Shown here piece by piece: positions 17,829 through 27,391 of a stretch of 64,000 nt of DNA; within the stretch, counting starts at the first letter, position 1, and each line of letters starts with the position of its first letter. A model generated the notes under the pieces. The model did no database searches. It saw only the letters and a program-made list of their open reading frames with translations, and had not been told where the DNA came from. Made by a program: the position numbers and the translations under genes. Origin of the DNA: Pseudomonas delhiensis (GTDB taxonomy: Bacteria > Pseudomonadota > Gammaproteobacteria > Pseudomonadales > Pseudomonadaceae); assembly GCF_900187975.1 (NCBI RefSeq), contig NZ_FZPC01000022.1, forward strand, positions 1 through 64,000. The letters are read 5' to 3'.

Positions 17829-17871
17829 GCGCTGACCAGCACGCACGAGGCCGCGTCGGCCAGGGCCCGGA

Positions 17872-19104
<1,233 letters not shown>

Positions 19105-19132
19105 CACGGGCTCCAGGTTGGGCGACTGCGCT

Positions 19133-19163
19133 ACCGTAACCTTGAAGTCAACTTCAAGGTCAA
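19133..19163 (-). promoter_or_regulatory. MerR-type promoter of the old yellow enzyme gene
   Basis: On the minus strand: -35 TTGACC (19163-19158), a 19-base spacer, -10 TACGGT (19138-19133). The spacer holds CTTGAAGT-TG-ACTTCAAG (19141-19158 on the plus strand), a perfect 8+8 dyad. The overlong 19-base spacer with central dyad is the hallmark of MerR-family control. Confidence 0.8.
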
Positions 19164-19236
19164 GAGGCTTTTCCACCGCCTCGATGGCCACCCCCTCCCC
19201 CACTCGTCGCCAGGGAAAAAGCCCCAGGTCCACCTC

Positions 19237-19267
19237 TTGACCTTGAAGTTCAGTTGAAGGTTAGGGT
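19237..19267 (+). promoter_or_regulatory. MerR-type promoter of the acetoacetate-decarboxylase-like gene
   Basis: Plus strand: -35 TTGACC (19237-19242), 19-base spacer, -10 TAGGGT (19262-19267). The spacer has CTTGAAGT-TC-AGTTGAAG, the same dyad as the divergent promoter with two mismatches. Confidence 0.78.
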
Positions 19268-19331
19268 GCCTTCCGCAAGCTGCTGGACAGCGTGCCCCAA
19301 GCCCCATGCCCAACCCTGGAGACCCTCGACA

Positions 19332-20330
19332 GTGAAACTCGGAAGTGTTGCCGCAATAGCCGGACTTTTCGTCACAGCCTCTGCCTGGGCTGACGCCACA
19401 GCGACGAACAGCCAGCCGGAGACCACCCTCATCGACATCGCCGGCCATGAAGTCCCCGTGGTGAAGGGCGGGCTGTATGACCGCTACCGTTCCAACCCGC
19501 CCCTCTCGGTCATCGCCGCCGAGGCGCCGGATGTCGACCTGAGCTGGTTCAAGGGGCTTGCCAAGACGAAGGTGGACATAGGCTTCGAATCCTACTCGCC
19601 GAACTTCTACTACAGGAACAGCAGGGTCACCGCCGTCTATACGGCGGACCTGGCGAAGTTGAAGGAACTGATGCCGGCCAGGGTACTGGAACAGGTGCAG
19701 CCGCTGCAGGTCTGGCCGGGGCGGGGCCTGGTGGCCTTTACCGCTTATTCCTACCATTACTGCGACAACGACAGTTATAACGAAGTCGCGCTTTCCATCA
19801 TCACCAACAAGCCCGGCAAGTCCAACCTCGGCCCCATCTCGCTGATCGGCCAGTCGCTGTCCAGGGACTATTGGGGCTATGTGCTCAAACTTCCGGTGAA
19901 TACCGAGTTGGCAAGAGTCCGCGGCGTCGTGGGCTACAACCTGCCGAAGTGGCTCACCGGCATCGATGTCAGGGAAGACGAGCGCAGCGTGGCCTACGAC
20001 ATCGTCGATAGCCGGACCGGAAAAGTGGATGTCGTGTTCAAGGCCGACAAACTGGCCGACCTCTCGAAGGATGACGAGTGGGTCACCAACAGTTTCACCA
20101 ATACCGACCCGAAGGGTGAACTGACCTATGGCTATGCGGTTTCGCGCCAGCTCAGCCATGCATCCAGCACCGATGGCGACTCGGCGCGGCTGATCCTCGG
20201 CGACGGGGAACTTTCCGCCTACATCAGGGCGTTGAAGCTCGGGAAGATGATGAAGTACGAATACGTTCCGCAGTTCCAGAGCGCGCTCTATGCGCCCAGG
20301 CCGCTGAACACCCTCGTCGGCAGGAACTGA
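19332..20330 (+). CDS. Exported acetoacetate-decarboxylase-family protein
   Basis: 332 aa from GTG 19332, which follows GGAGACCCTCGACA and gives a clean signal peptide (VKLGSVAAIAGLFVTASAWA). The mature part resembles the acetoacetate decarboxylase fold: PSFYY-like SPNFYYRNSRVTAVYTADLAKLKELMPARV, AFTAYSYHYCDNDSYNEVALSI and VVGYNLPKWLTGIDV. In true decarboxylases a Lys-Lys pair is catalytic; here I cannot place one with confidence, and an exported form is unusual, so the reaction is uncertain. It shares a divergent MerR-type promoter region with the old yellow enzyme gene and converges on the merR gene. Confidence 0.75.
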   Translation: MKLGSVAAIAGLFVTASAWADATATNSQPETTLIDIAGHEVPVVKGGLYDRYRSNPPLSVIAAEAPDVDLSWFKGLAKTKVDIGFESYSPNFYYRNSRVTAVYTADLAKLKELMPARVLEQVQPLQVWPGRGLVAFTAYSYHYCDNDSYNEVALSIITNKPGKSNLGPISLIGQSLSRDYWGYVLKLPVNTELARVRGVVGYNLPKWLTGIDVREDERSVAYDIVDSRTGKVDVVFKADKLADLSKDDEWVTNSFTNTDPKGELTYGYAVSRQLSHASSTDGDSARLILGDGELSAYIRALKLGKMMKYEYVPQFQSALYAPRPLNTLVGRN

Positions 20331-20357
20331 CGCCGCAGCGTCAGCTGCAGGCAGTCG

Positions 20358-20389
20358 AAGTCAGGCCCGCATGGCCTGACTTTTCTTTT
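20358..20389 (+). terminator. Terminator after the decarboxylase-like gene, inside the merR 3' end
   Basis: Perfect 10-bp stem AAGTCAGGCC (20358-20367) and GGCCTGACTT (20373-20382) with a 5-base loop and a T-rich run TTTTCTTTT. It overlaps the merR stop codon (20361-20363), so one sequence serves both genes. Confidence 0.85.
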
Positions 20390-20807
20390 CCGCCGCCACG
20401 TCCATTTCCTGGCGCAGGCGGTCCAGCACCCGCTGGGTGTTGTCGGCGCATTGCATCCCTTCGGGCTTGTTCTCGATGCTCTCGATGGCCACGAGCAACT
20501 GCGCCCTGCTCTGCGCCAGGCGCTTCTGCAGCACCTCGATCTCTCCCACCTTGCGCTTGAGCCCCTCCAGCAACTCGTCGTGCTTCCAGCCACTGGGGTT
20601 CAGCGGCAGCAGGTGGCGGATCTCCTCCAGCGAGAAGCCCGCACCCTGGGCGCCGGTGATGATCTCCAGGATCCACAGGGTATCCGGGGCGTAGTCGCGG
20701 TAGCCGTTGGCCTTGCGCTCGACCGAGTTGATCAGGCCGCTCGCCTCGTAGAAGCGAATGCGCGAAGGCGCCAGCCCACTGAGCTTCGCCAGTTCTCCAA
20801 TTCTCAT
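20361..20807 (-). CDS. MerR-family transcriptional regulator
   Basis: 148 aa. N-terminal winged helix-turn-helix MRIGELAKLSGLAPSRIRFYEASGLI with the wing VERKANGYRDYAPDTLW, then a long dimerization helix (about 80-120, LLEGLKRKVGEIEVLQKRLAQSRAQLLVAIESIENK) and a tail with one Cys (MQCADNTQ). It lacks the metal-binding Cys pattern of MerR, CueR or ZntR and the SoxR Fe-S cluster, so it is more like the small-molecule or aldehyde sensors. CTTGAAG dyads upstream of this gene, the old yellow enzyme gene and the decarboxylase gene mark its likely targets. Confidence 0.88.
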   Translation of the reverse strand: MRIGELAKLSGLAPSRIRFYEASGLINSVERKANGYRDYAPDTLWILEIITGAQGAGFSLEEIRHLLPLNPSGWKHDELLEGLKRKVGEIEVLQKRLAQSRAQLLVAIESIENKPEGMQCADNTQRVLDRLRQEMDVAAEKKSQAMRA

Positions 20808-20828
20808 GCAGCACCCTCGGGGAAAGCG

Positions 20829-20859
20829 TTGACCTTGAAGCTTACTTCAATCCTGCAGT
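20829..20859 (+). promoter_or_regulatory. Third MerR-type box, upstream of merR but pointing away from it
   Basis: Plus strand TTGACC (20829-20834), 19-base spacer holding CTTGAAGC-TT-ACTTCAAT, then TGCAGT, a poor -10. It lies 27-44 bases before the merR start, so it may serve autoregulation. Its -35 faces rightward, where only an unrecognised 89-codon frame (20877-21146) and a broken hydrolase gene lie. Confidence 0.55.
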
Positions 20860-21036
20860 GACCGGATGGCCGGGCGATGAAACGGCCCGAGCCGTTCGTG
20901 CGCCGCGGGCATGGGCGCTCGAGCCTGGTCTGGGACGGCCACGACAGGGACCACTGGGTCCCGGCTTCCCGCACGGGATGCCGACCACCCAGGCCGACAC
21001 CATCACTGCTCGCCTTCATACGTGGCTGGTCAGGCC

Positions 21037-21062
21037 GGGAGCCAGGCATTCGCCTGGCTCCC
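21037..21062. repeat. Strong hairpin next to the broken hydrolase gene
   Basis: Perfect 11-bp stem GGGAGCCAGGC and GCCTGGCTCCC with loop ATTC. There is no T-run on either side, so it may be a palindromic repeat rather than a terminator. It sits close to where homology to the hydrolase ends. Confidence 0.75.
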
Positions 21063-21438
21063 CTCCTCGATCCCCGACTCCGCTGGCGTGCGGCGGGCAC
21101 GTCGGCGGCGCTCTCCCCCGCCTCCGGGGCGAAGGCGGCGACGTAGACCAGCGCCTTGACGTTGCCGCCGTAGGAGTGCCCGACCAGCACCACCGGCGTG
21201 TTCAGGCTGGCGAGGATGTTGGCGACGTAGGCGCCGTCGCTGGCGACGCCGTGCAGCGGGTTGGCGGCGGCCACCACGCTGTAGCCGTCGTGTCCGAGAA
21301 TGCGCGTCACGCCGTTCCAGCTGGAGGCGTCGGCGAAGGCGCCGTGGACCAGCACCACGGTGGGTTGGCGGCGGCGGACGCGCCAGCGGCCATGAGCAGG
21401 CCGGCGGCGCAGGCCAGGGCACCGAGGGTTCTTTCCAT
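21063..21438 (-). pseudogene. Alpha/beta hydrolase, frameshifted and truncated
   Basis: Begins at CAT 21436-21438 behind a perfect AAGGAG with a good signal peptide (MERTLGALACAAGLLMAAGA). After about 26 codons the frame shifts near 21365-21375: the continuing family sequence TVVLVHGAFADASSWNGVTR, then GHDGYSVVAAANPLHGV and VVLVGHSYGGNVKALVYVAAF, is in another frame, as if one C was lost from an AACCCACC run. After AAFAPEAGESAAD (about 21105) family similarity stops; about 150 residues including the catalytic acid and His are missing. The nucleophile elbow GHSYGG is still present. It is probably non-functional. Confidence 0.75.
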
Positions 21439-23823
21439 CGGGGTTCTCCTTGCAGGGGAATGAGGCCGGGGCGCGCGGCCCCGGCCGGTGGTGGGAATCG
21501 GCGCTAGGGCGCAATGAATCAGGCTGTCTTCCCGGGCTTTCTCGAGCCTGATCGCGATGAACTTGGAAGTCGGCGTGAAGGTGCGCTCGCCATAGCTTTC
21601 CAGCGGTACCAGCGGATTGGTTTCCGGGTAATAGGCCGCCGCCTGCCCCGCCGGCAGGTCGTAGGCCACCAGCTGGAAGCCGCTGACGCGACGCTCGATG
21701 CCGTCTTCCCACAGCGATACCAGGTCGACCTTGTCGCCCGGGGCGAAGCCCAGGCGGCGGATGTCCCGCTCGTTGGCGAAGACCACCTCGCGCAGGCCGA
21801 ACACCCCGCGGTAGCGGTCGTCCAGGCCGTACAGGGTGGTGTTGTACTGGTCGTGGGAACGCAGCGTCTGGAGGATCAGGTCGGGCCGCTCGCCGCGCGC
21901 CAGCACCGCCTGGTTGACCAGCTCCTGCGGCAGTTCGCTGGGGGTGAAGCGGGCCTTGCCGCTGGTGGTCTTCCAGACCCGCTCGGCCGCGTCGTTGCCC
22001 AGGTGGAAGCCGCCGGGGTGCCGCAGCCGGGCGTTGAAGTCGGCGAAGCCGGGGATGACGTCGGCGATCAGGTCGCGGATGTGCCCGTAGTCGGCGATGG
22101 CCCAGTCCCAGTCGATCGGCTGGTTGCCCAGGGTGGCCTTGGCGATGCCGGCGATGATCGCCGGCTCCGAGCGCAGGTGCGGCGAGCGCGGCTTCAGCTG
22201 GCCGTGGGAGATGTGCACCATGCTGAAGGTGTCTTCCACGGTGACACCCTGGGGCCCGTCGGCCTGCAGGTCGACCTCGGTGCGGCCCAGGCACGGCAGG
22301 ATCAGCGCGTCGCGGCCGGTGACCAGGTGCGAACGGTTGAGCTTGGTGGCGATGTGCACGGTCAGCTCGCAGTTGCGCAGCGCGGCGTGGGTGCGCGGGG
22401 TGTCCGGGGTGGCCTGGGCGAAGTTGCCGCCCAGGGCCAGGAACACCTTGGCGCGCCTGGCTTCCATGGCCTGGATGGCCAGCACGGCGTTGTCGCCGTG
22501 GCCACGCGGCACCTTGAACTTGAAGCGTTTCTCCAGGGCGTCCAGCAGCCAGGTCGGCGGTTTCTCGTCGATGCCCATGGTGCGGTCGCCCTGCACGTTG
22601 CTGTGGCCGCGCACCGGCGACAGGCCGGCGCCGGGCTTGCCGACGTTGCCGCGCAGCAGCTGCAGGTTGACCACCTCCTGGATGGTCGGCACCGAGTGGC
22701 GGTGCTGCGTCAGGCCCATGGCCCAGCACATGATCACCCGCTCGGCGCGGCGGTACATGCGCGCCGCCAGCTCCAGCTCGGCCATGCTCAGGCCGGACTG
22801 GCCGACGATGTGCTCCCAGGGGGTGGCGTCCACCGCCGCCAGGTAGGCGTCCAGGCCGCTGGTGTGCTCGCGGATGAAGGCATGGTCGAACACCGGCGGC
22901 TCGCCGTTGGCCTGGGCCTCGCGTTCCCACTGCAGGAGGAACTTGGCCATGCCGCGGAACATCGCCATGTCGCCGCCCAGGGCCGGGCGGAAGTAGGCGG
23001 TGTTGGTCGGCTCCGAGCCGTTGCTCAGCATCTCCAGGGGGTGCTGCGGGTGCTGGAAGCGCTCCAGGCCGCGCTCCTTCAGCGGGTTGATGCAGATCAC
23101 CTGGGCGCCGCGGTGCACGGCCTCGCGCAGCGGTTCGAGCATGCGCGGGTGGTTGGTGCCGGGGTTCTGGCCGATGACGAAGATGGCGTCGGCCTTCTCC
23201 AGGTCGTCGAAGACCACGGTGCCCTTGCCCACCCCGAGGGTTTCCGCCATGCCCAGGCCGCTGGCCTCGTGGCACATGTTCGAGCAGTCGGGGAAGTTGT
23301 TGGTGCCGAAGGCGCGGACGAACAGCTGGTAGAGGAAGGCCGCCTCGTTGCTGGCCCGGCCGGAGGTGTAGAACTCCGCCTCGTCCGGCGACTTCAGCGC
23401 CTTCAGGTGCCGGGCGACCAGGGCGAAGGCCTCCTCCCAGGTGGTCTCCACGTAGTGGTCGGTGGCCGCGTCGTAGCGCATGGGGTGGGTGAGCCGGCCC
23501 TGGTATTCGAGCCAGTAGTCGCTCTGCCCGGCCAGCGCGCTGACGCTGTACTTGGCGAAGAAGTCGGGGTCGACGGAGCGCCCGGTGGACTCCCAGTTGA
23601 CCGCCTTGGCGCCGTTCTCGCAGAACTTCACCAGGCCGTTCTCGGGGGACTCGCCCCAGGCGCAACCGGGGCAGTCGAAGCCGCTGTTCTGGTTGGTCTT
23701 GAGCATCGCCCGCAGGTTCTTGACGGCGTTCTCGCTGCCCAGCCAACTCTTGGTCACGCTCTTGAGCGCGCCCCAGCCGGCGGCCGGCGCGGTATAGCTC
23801 CTTATGTGTTCGTCTTGGCTCAT
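21307..23823 (-). CDS. FdhF/YdeP-type molybdopterin oxidoreductase, read through into the next gene
   Basis: 838 aa in frame; relatives I recall end near the segment TPTSKFIAIRLEKA, about residue 770. Molybdopterin-family catalytic subunit with Cys51 and Cys54 (CPGCAWG), VIGQNPGTNHPRM, Cys184 in SNMCHEASG, the GGDMAMFRGMAKFLL stretch and RGHSNVQGDRTMG, then a C-terminal molydopterin-dinucleotide-binding domain (LRSHDQYNTTLYGLDDRYRGV). YdeP-type enzymes are linked to acid resistance in E. coli; their reaction is not settled. Here no stop separates it from the hydrolase leader, so about 65 foreign residues are added, including that protein's signal peptide. MoaA and FdhD genes are divergent on the other side. 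Confidence 0.85.
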   Translation of the reverse strand: MSQDEHIRSYTAPAAGWGALKSVTKSWLGSENAVKNLRAMLKTNQNSGFDCPGCAWGESPENGLVKFCENGAKAVNWESTGRSVDPDFFAKYSVSALAGQSDYWLEYQGRLTHPMRYDAATDHYVETTWEEAFALVARHLKALKSPDEAEFYTSGRASNEAAFLYQLFVRAFGTNNFPDCSNMCHEASGLGMAETLGVGKGTVVFDDLEKADAIFVIGQNPGTNHPRMLEPLREAVHRGAQVICINPLKERGLERFQHPQHPLEMLSNGSEPTNTAYFRPALGGDMAMFRGMAKFLLQWEREAQANGEPPVFDHAFIREHTSGLDAYLAAVDATPWEHIVGQSGLSMAELELAARMYRRAERVIMCWAMGLTQHRHSVPTIQEVVNLQLLRGNVGKPGAGLSPVRGHSNVQGDRTMGIDEKPPTWLLDALEKRFKFKVPRGHGDNAVLAIQAMEARRAKVFLALGGNFAQATPDTPRTHAALRNCELTVHIATKLNRSHLVTGRDALILPCLGRTEVDLQADGPQGVTVEDTFSMVHISHGQLKPRSPHLRSEPAIIAGIAKATLGNQPIDWDWAIADYGHIRDLIADVIPGFADFNARLRHPGGFHLGNDAAERVWKTTSGKARFTPSELPQELVNQAVLARGERPDLILQTLRSHDQYNTTLYGLDDRYRGVFGLREVVFANERDIRRLGFAPGDKVDLVSLWEDGIERRVSGFQLVAYDLPAGQAAAYYPETNPLVPLESYGERTFTPTSKFIAIRLEKAREDSLIHCALAPIPTTGRGRAPRPHSPARRTPMERTLGALACAAGLLMAAGASAAANPPWCWSTAPSPTPPAGTA

Positions 23824-24245
23824 TCAGGCATTCCTCGATTACACGCAGAGAATGAAAGTTCTCAGGCAGAAAAAGGCGACACTACGGGCGTACCGATATC
23901 GAACTCCGGACGAGCAACTACTGCGGGCGAAACTTCTTCTTCGCCGCGAATTGAAGTTGCATTCGGGTTCATCTTCCAAAGCCGTGGCCTGGAAACCGGA
24001 GAGACATTGGCTCGCCTTGTGATCTCAGGCTATTGAGAATCAGACATTGCGTCCAATCGAAATAAATTACGCCCCGATCAGAACCGTCTATCAGCCCTCC
24101 CGCTCCCGATCCAGAGCGTTTTCCAGGATAATTGAGCCACTTGATAGAGCGTTCTTATCAACCGGTAATCAAAAGCAATTTGACGCTCCAATAGTGGCTG
24201 GCTAGCCTCATTCCGAAGATCGCCAGGTTATTGATTGAAACATCA
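23824..24245. promoter_or_regulatory. Divergent regulatory region of the molybdenum module
   Basis: 422 bases of lower GC than its surroundings. Two dyads: TTGATA-N9-TATCAA (24141-24161) and ATTGAT-TGAAAC-ATCAAT (24230-24247), the second reaching into the first possible moaA ATG. Spacers of 9 and 6 do not match the 4-base Anr/FNR spacing, so the regulator is unclear. Confidence 0.45.
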
Positions 24246-25301
24246 ATGCATGCGTGCAAAGAGCAACGAGCGATCAACTCGAGAGGCAACTCTGAATTGA
24301 ACAACACCACTGGCGAACTCATCGACGGTTTCAATCGCAAGATCGATTACTTGCGCATGTCGGTGACCGACCGCTGCGACTTCCGCTGCGTGTACTGCAT
24401 GGCCGAGAACATGCAGTTCCTGCCCCGCCAGCGCATCCTCAGCCTCGACGAGCTGTACCGCGTGGCGGAGCGCTTCGTCGCCCTGGGCACGCGCAAGATC
24501 CGCCTCACCGGCGGCGAGCCCCTGGTGCGCCAGGGCATCGTCGAGCTGTGCGCGCGCATCGCCGCCCTCCCCGGCCTGCGCGAGCTGTGCATGACCAGCA
24601 ACGGCTCGCAGCTGCAGCGCCTGGCGCAACCGCTGCACGACGCCGGCCTCGCGCGGCTGAACATCAGCCTCGACAGCCTGGATGCGCAGCGCTTCAAGGC
24701 GCTCACCCGCACCGGCGACCTCGACCAGGTGATCGCCGGCATCGACGCCGCGCGCCGCGCGGGCTTTCGCCACACCAAGCTCAACTGCGTGGTGCTCAAG
24801 GGCCGCAACGACCACGAAGTGGTCGACCTGGTGCGCTTCGCCATCGACCGCCAGCTGGACATTTCCTTCATCAAGGAAATGCCCCTGGGCGTCATCAGCG
24901 AGCACCAGCGTGGCGAGTCCTACTGCTCCAGCGACGAGGTGCGCGAACGCATCGGCGAGAAGTTCAGCCTCATCGAATCCGCCGAATCCACCCAGGGCCC
25001 GTCCCGCTACTGCCGCCTGGCCGAGGCGCCGGACATCCGCATCGGCTTCATCTCGCCGCACAGCCACAACTTCTGCGGCACTTGCAACCGCGTGCGCCTG
25101 ACCGTCGAGGGCCGCCTGCTGCTGTGCCTGGGCAACGAACATTCGGCCGACCTCAAGCAGGTGCTGCGCGCCCACCCCGGCGACGCCGAGCGGCTGGACC
25201 GGGCGATCCGCCAGGCCATGCGCCTGAAGCCCCAGCGCCACCACTTCGAGGTCGGCGGCGAGGTGCAGATCCTCCGCTTCATGAACGTGACCGGCGGCTA
25301 G
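24246..25301 (+). CDS. moaA: GTP 3',8-cyclase, molybdenum cofactor synthesis protein A
   Basis: 351 aa from ATG 24246. A TTG at 24297 behind GAGAGG is a good alternative and would remove a non-conserved leader; a TTG at 24231 is also possible. Radical-SAM cluster Cys44-x3-Cys48-x2-Cys51 (CDFRCVYC), [18 protein letters not shown], and the second cluster in the C-terminal part ([20 protein letters not shown]). The terminal GG (NVTGG) needed for activation is present. It converts GTP to the cyclic precursor of molybdopterin. Position between the oxidoreductase and fdhD suggests a dedicated copy; other moa genes must lie elsewhere. Confidence 0.93.
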   Translation: MHACKEQRAINSRGNSELNNTTGELIDGFNRKIDYLRMSVTDRCDFRCVYCMAENMQFLPRQRILSLDELYRVAERFVALGTRKIRLTGGEPLVRQGIVELCARIAALPGLRELCMTSNGSQLQRLAQPLHDAGLARLNISLDSLDAQRFKALTRTGDLDQVIAGIDAARRAGFRHTKLNCVVLKGRNDHEVVDLVRFAIDRQLDISFIKEMPLGVISEHQRGESYCSSDEVRERIGEKFSLIESAESTQGPSRYCRLAEAPDIRIGFISPHSHNFCGTCNRVRLTVEGRLLLCLGNEHSADLKQVLRAHPGDAERLDRAIRQAMRLKPQRHHFEVGGEVQILRFMNVTGG

Positions 25302-25453
25302 CCGCCCGTAGCCCTGAAGCCGTTTTCAAACCCCATGCAATACGTCGTTTGCGCCATAGAGATGTCTTATCGGCGGATCGGAAGAAGCGATTGGACGCTA
25401 TTTGGCCACGTGCGTAACCTGAAAGACAGGCAACAGGACTCAAGGGTGTCGTG

Positions 25454-26284
25454 ATGGTGCTGATCGACGAAACGCGAACCGATACATCCGACATCAATGC
25501 GCCACCCGACCCCGCGCAAGCCTACAGTTATGTGGAGTTGGGCGAGAACTGGATTATCGGCGAGGCCGTACTTGCCCAGGAGGCCGCACTGGCCATCAGT
25601 TACAACGGCATCAACCAGGCCGTGATGATGGTATCGCCCGGCAATATGGAAGATTTCGTCAGGGGCTTCAGCCTGACCAATGAAATCGTCACGTCCCTGG
25701 ATGAAATCCACGATATGAAAGTCAGCCGTTCCGGCGAGGCGTACCTGGCGCAGGTCGAAATAGCCAACCGCGCCTTCTGGGCGCTGAAGGAGCGCCGCCG
25801 GCAACTGGCCGGCACCGGCGGCTGCGGCATCTGCGGCGTCGAGGCGCTGGACCAGGCGCTGCCGGCGCTGACCCCGCTGCGTTTCGCGCCGCTGCCGGAG
25901 GCGGGCCTGCTGGAAGGCCTGCGCGAGCGCATCGGCCTCGCCCAGACCGCCGCCCGCGGCAGCGGCGCCCTGCACGCCGCCCTGTACCTCGACGGCCAGG
26001 GCGAAGTGCGCCTGTGCCGCGAGGACATCGGCCGGCACAACGCCCTGGACAAGCTGATAGGCGCCATGGCCCAGGCGCGCGTCGACCCCGCCGAGGGCTT
26101 CGTCGTCGTCACCAGCCGTTGCGGCCTGGAACTCGTCCACAAGGCGGTGCGGGCCCGCGTCGGCACCCTGGTCAGCCTCTCGGCGCCCACCGCGCTGACC
26201 GTGGAATGGGCGCGCCGCTACCAACTCAACCTCATCCACGTTCCCCACCACAGCCTGCCCAGGCTCTACAGCCCGTCGCCCTGA
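25454..26284 (+). CDS. fdhD: Formate dehydrogenase sulfurtransferase FdhD
   Basis: 276 aa from ATG 25454 (GTG 25451 directly before it would add one residue). The FdhD signature is clear: GTGGCGICGVEAL with Cys124 and Cys127 that carry the sulfur, DIGRHNALDKLIG, and TSRCGLELVHKAVRARV. FdhD passes sulfur from IscS to the bis-MGD cofactor of formate dehydrogenases, so its client here is likely the adjacent FdhF-like enzyme. The 152-base gap after moaA holds no gene. Confidence 0.92.
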   Translation: MVLIDETRTDTSDINAPPDPAQAYSYVELGENWIIGEAVLAQEAALAISYNGINQAVMMVSPGNMEDFVRGFSLTNEIVTSLDEIHDMKVSRSGEAYLAQVEIANRAFWALKERRRQLAGTGGCGICGVEALDQALPALTPLRFAPLPEAGLLEGLRERIGLAQTAARGSGALHAALYLDGQGEVRLCREDIGRHNALDKLIGAMAQARVDPAEGFVVVTSRCGLELVHKAVRARVGTLVSLSAPTALTVEWARRYQLNLIHVPHHSLPRLYSPSP

Positions 26285-26601
26285 CAGGCGCGCCCCCGTC
26301 GAGCAGCCCGGTCATGGTCGCCCAGGAAAACAGCGACACCCCCGCAAGTGCGTTGAATTGATGGCGAAGATGGCGGCCCCGGCTTTCCTGACCAGCCTGC
26401 AGATACACATTCCTGCCGCGATACAGCGCCGGCCAGGTGCACGACTTGAATCATACGAGCGAAAGGCAAACCATGGCAGAACCACTATCGCCACGGTGAC
26501 GGAACACCAATGAAACCCTGAAAGAAAGCGCGCCAGGACGCAGGGGCGTCACTGATCCCAAAAGTCTAGCCGGGTCTAGCGGAGCAACTTCCCGAAGGTA
26601 C
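26285..26601. other. Gene-free gap between fdhD and mvaU
   Basis: 317 bases between convergent genes, with no convincing frame. A short GTCTAGCCGGGTCTAGC repeat near 26565-26582 may form a weak hairpin; no T-run. Confidence 0.5.
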
Positions 26602-26973
26602 TTACTTCTGCAGCCAGGAATCGATGACGTCGGCGCCATATTCCGTCTTCCAGGCCTTCAGCACTTTATGGTTGCCGCCCTTGGTTTCCACGACTTCGCC
26701 GCTGTGCGGGTTCCGGTAGACCTTGATCGCTCGCTCGCGACGCCGCGTCTTCGCGCCCCGGTCGGCGCGCGAAGGCGCGGCGCTGAGCGCCTGCGGATCG
26801 AGGATGAGGATCAGGTCGCGCAGTGATTTTCCATAGGCCTCCATGAGTTTCTTCAGTTTTTTCTCGAACTCGATTTCCTTCTGGAGTTTGTCGTCGTTCT
26901 TCAGCGACTCCAGATGGGCGATCTGTTCGGCGAGCGCTTTTTCGGCCGCGCGAAATTCTGCCAGCTTGGACAT
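26602..26973 (-). CDS. mvaU: H-NS-like nucleoid protein MvaU
   Basis: 123 aa from MSKLAEFRAAEKAL (CAT 26971-26973) with AGAGG in front. The N-terminal coiled coil (about 4-60, EKALAEQIAHLESLKNDDKL, EIEFEKKLKKLMEAYGKSLRDLI) mediates oligomerization. The C-terminal DNA-binding part has YRNPHSGEVVETKGGNHKVL, the NPHTGE-ETKGGNH signature of MvaT/MvaU. The first 14 residues match MvaU more than MvaT as I recall them. MvaU and MvaT coat AT-rich, often horizontally acquired DNA and silence it, and also repress pili and other surface genes. The gene is monocistronic with long gaps on both sides. Confidence 0.9.
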   Translation of the reverse strand: MSKLAEFRAAEKALAEQIAHLESLKNDDKLQKEIEFEKKLKKLMEAYGKSLRDLILILDPQALSAAPSRADRGAKTRRRERAIKVYRNPHSGEVVETKGGNHKVLKAWKTEYGADVIDSWLQK

Positions 26974-27391
26974 GGGAAACCTCTTCAACAAAAGTTTTTC
27001 CAATCGAAGAATATACCGGACGCACTCTGCGAATCCAAACACCTGGAGTGCCGAAAGCATACATTCGGATATGCCTGCCGAACCATAAGGCAGGCCTTCG
27101 GGGAAATCACCTCGTTTTCAATCTTCATTCCAGGCTCGCTCATTCGATACGGCGATATCGCATATGCGCTGGCAGCCCATCCGGCCCAAACTACGCGTTC
27201 CAGGCCGGGAGCCTTGTGAACATGCCTGCCAATACGATCTTGTTCTCTGCATGGGGGTAAAAACCGCATTTTTCGTAGTGCCAGGTATATGCGGAATATT
27301 TGAAGCAAGTTCTCTCCGGCTATCGACCGGAATGTTCACGGCTGCGTTGCAACATGGAACGATCCGCAGCCATCCCCGCCCTGACCTCGCC
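26974..27391. other. Gap upstream of mvaU
   Basis: 418 bases holding the mvaU promoter region on the minus strand. A GCCTGCC...GGCAGGC stem (27072-27094, 9-base loop) is the only clear dyad. The GC content is lower than average. No gene supported. Confidence 0.5.

Noticed and set aside
20877-21146. 89-codon plus-strand frame after the third MerR box as a real gene
   Set aside because: No ribosome site, no recognisable family, and it overlaps the hydrolase relic; kept only as a possibility in the findings.
24141-24161. TTGATA...TATCAA as an Anr/FNR site
   Set aside because: Spacer between TTGAT and ATCAA is 11, not 4.
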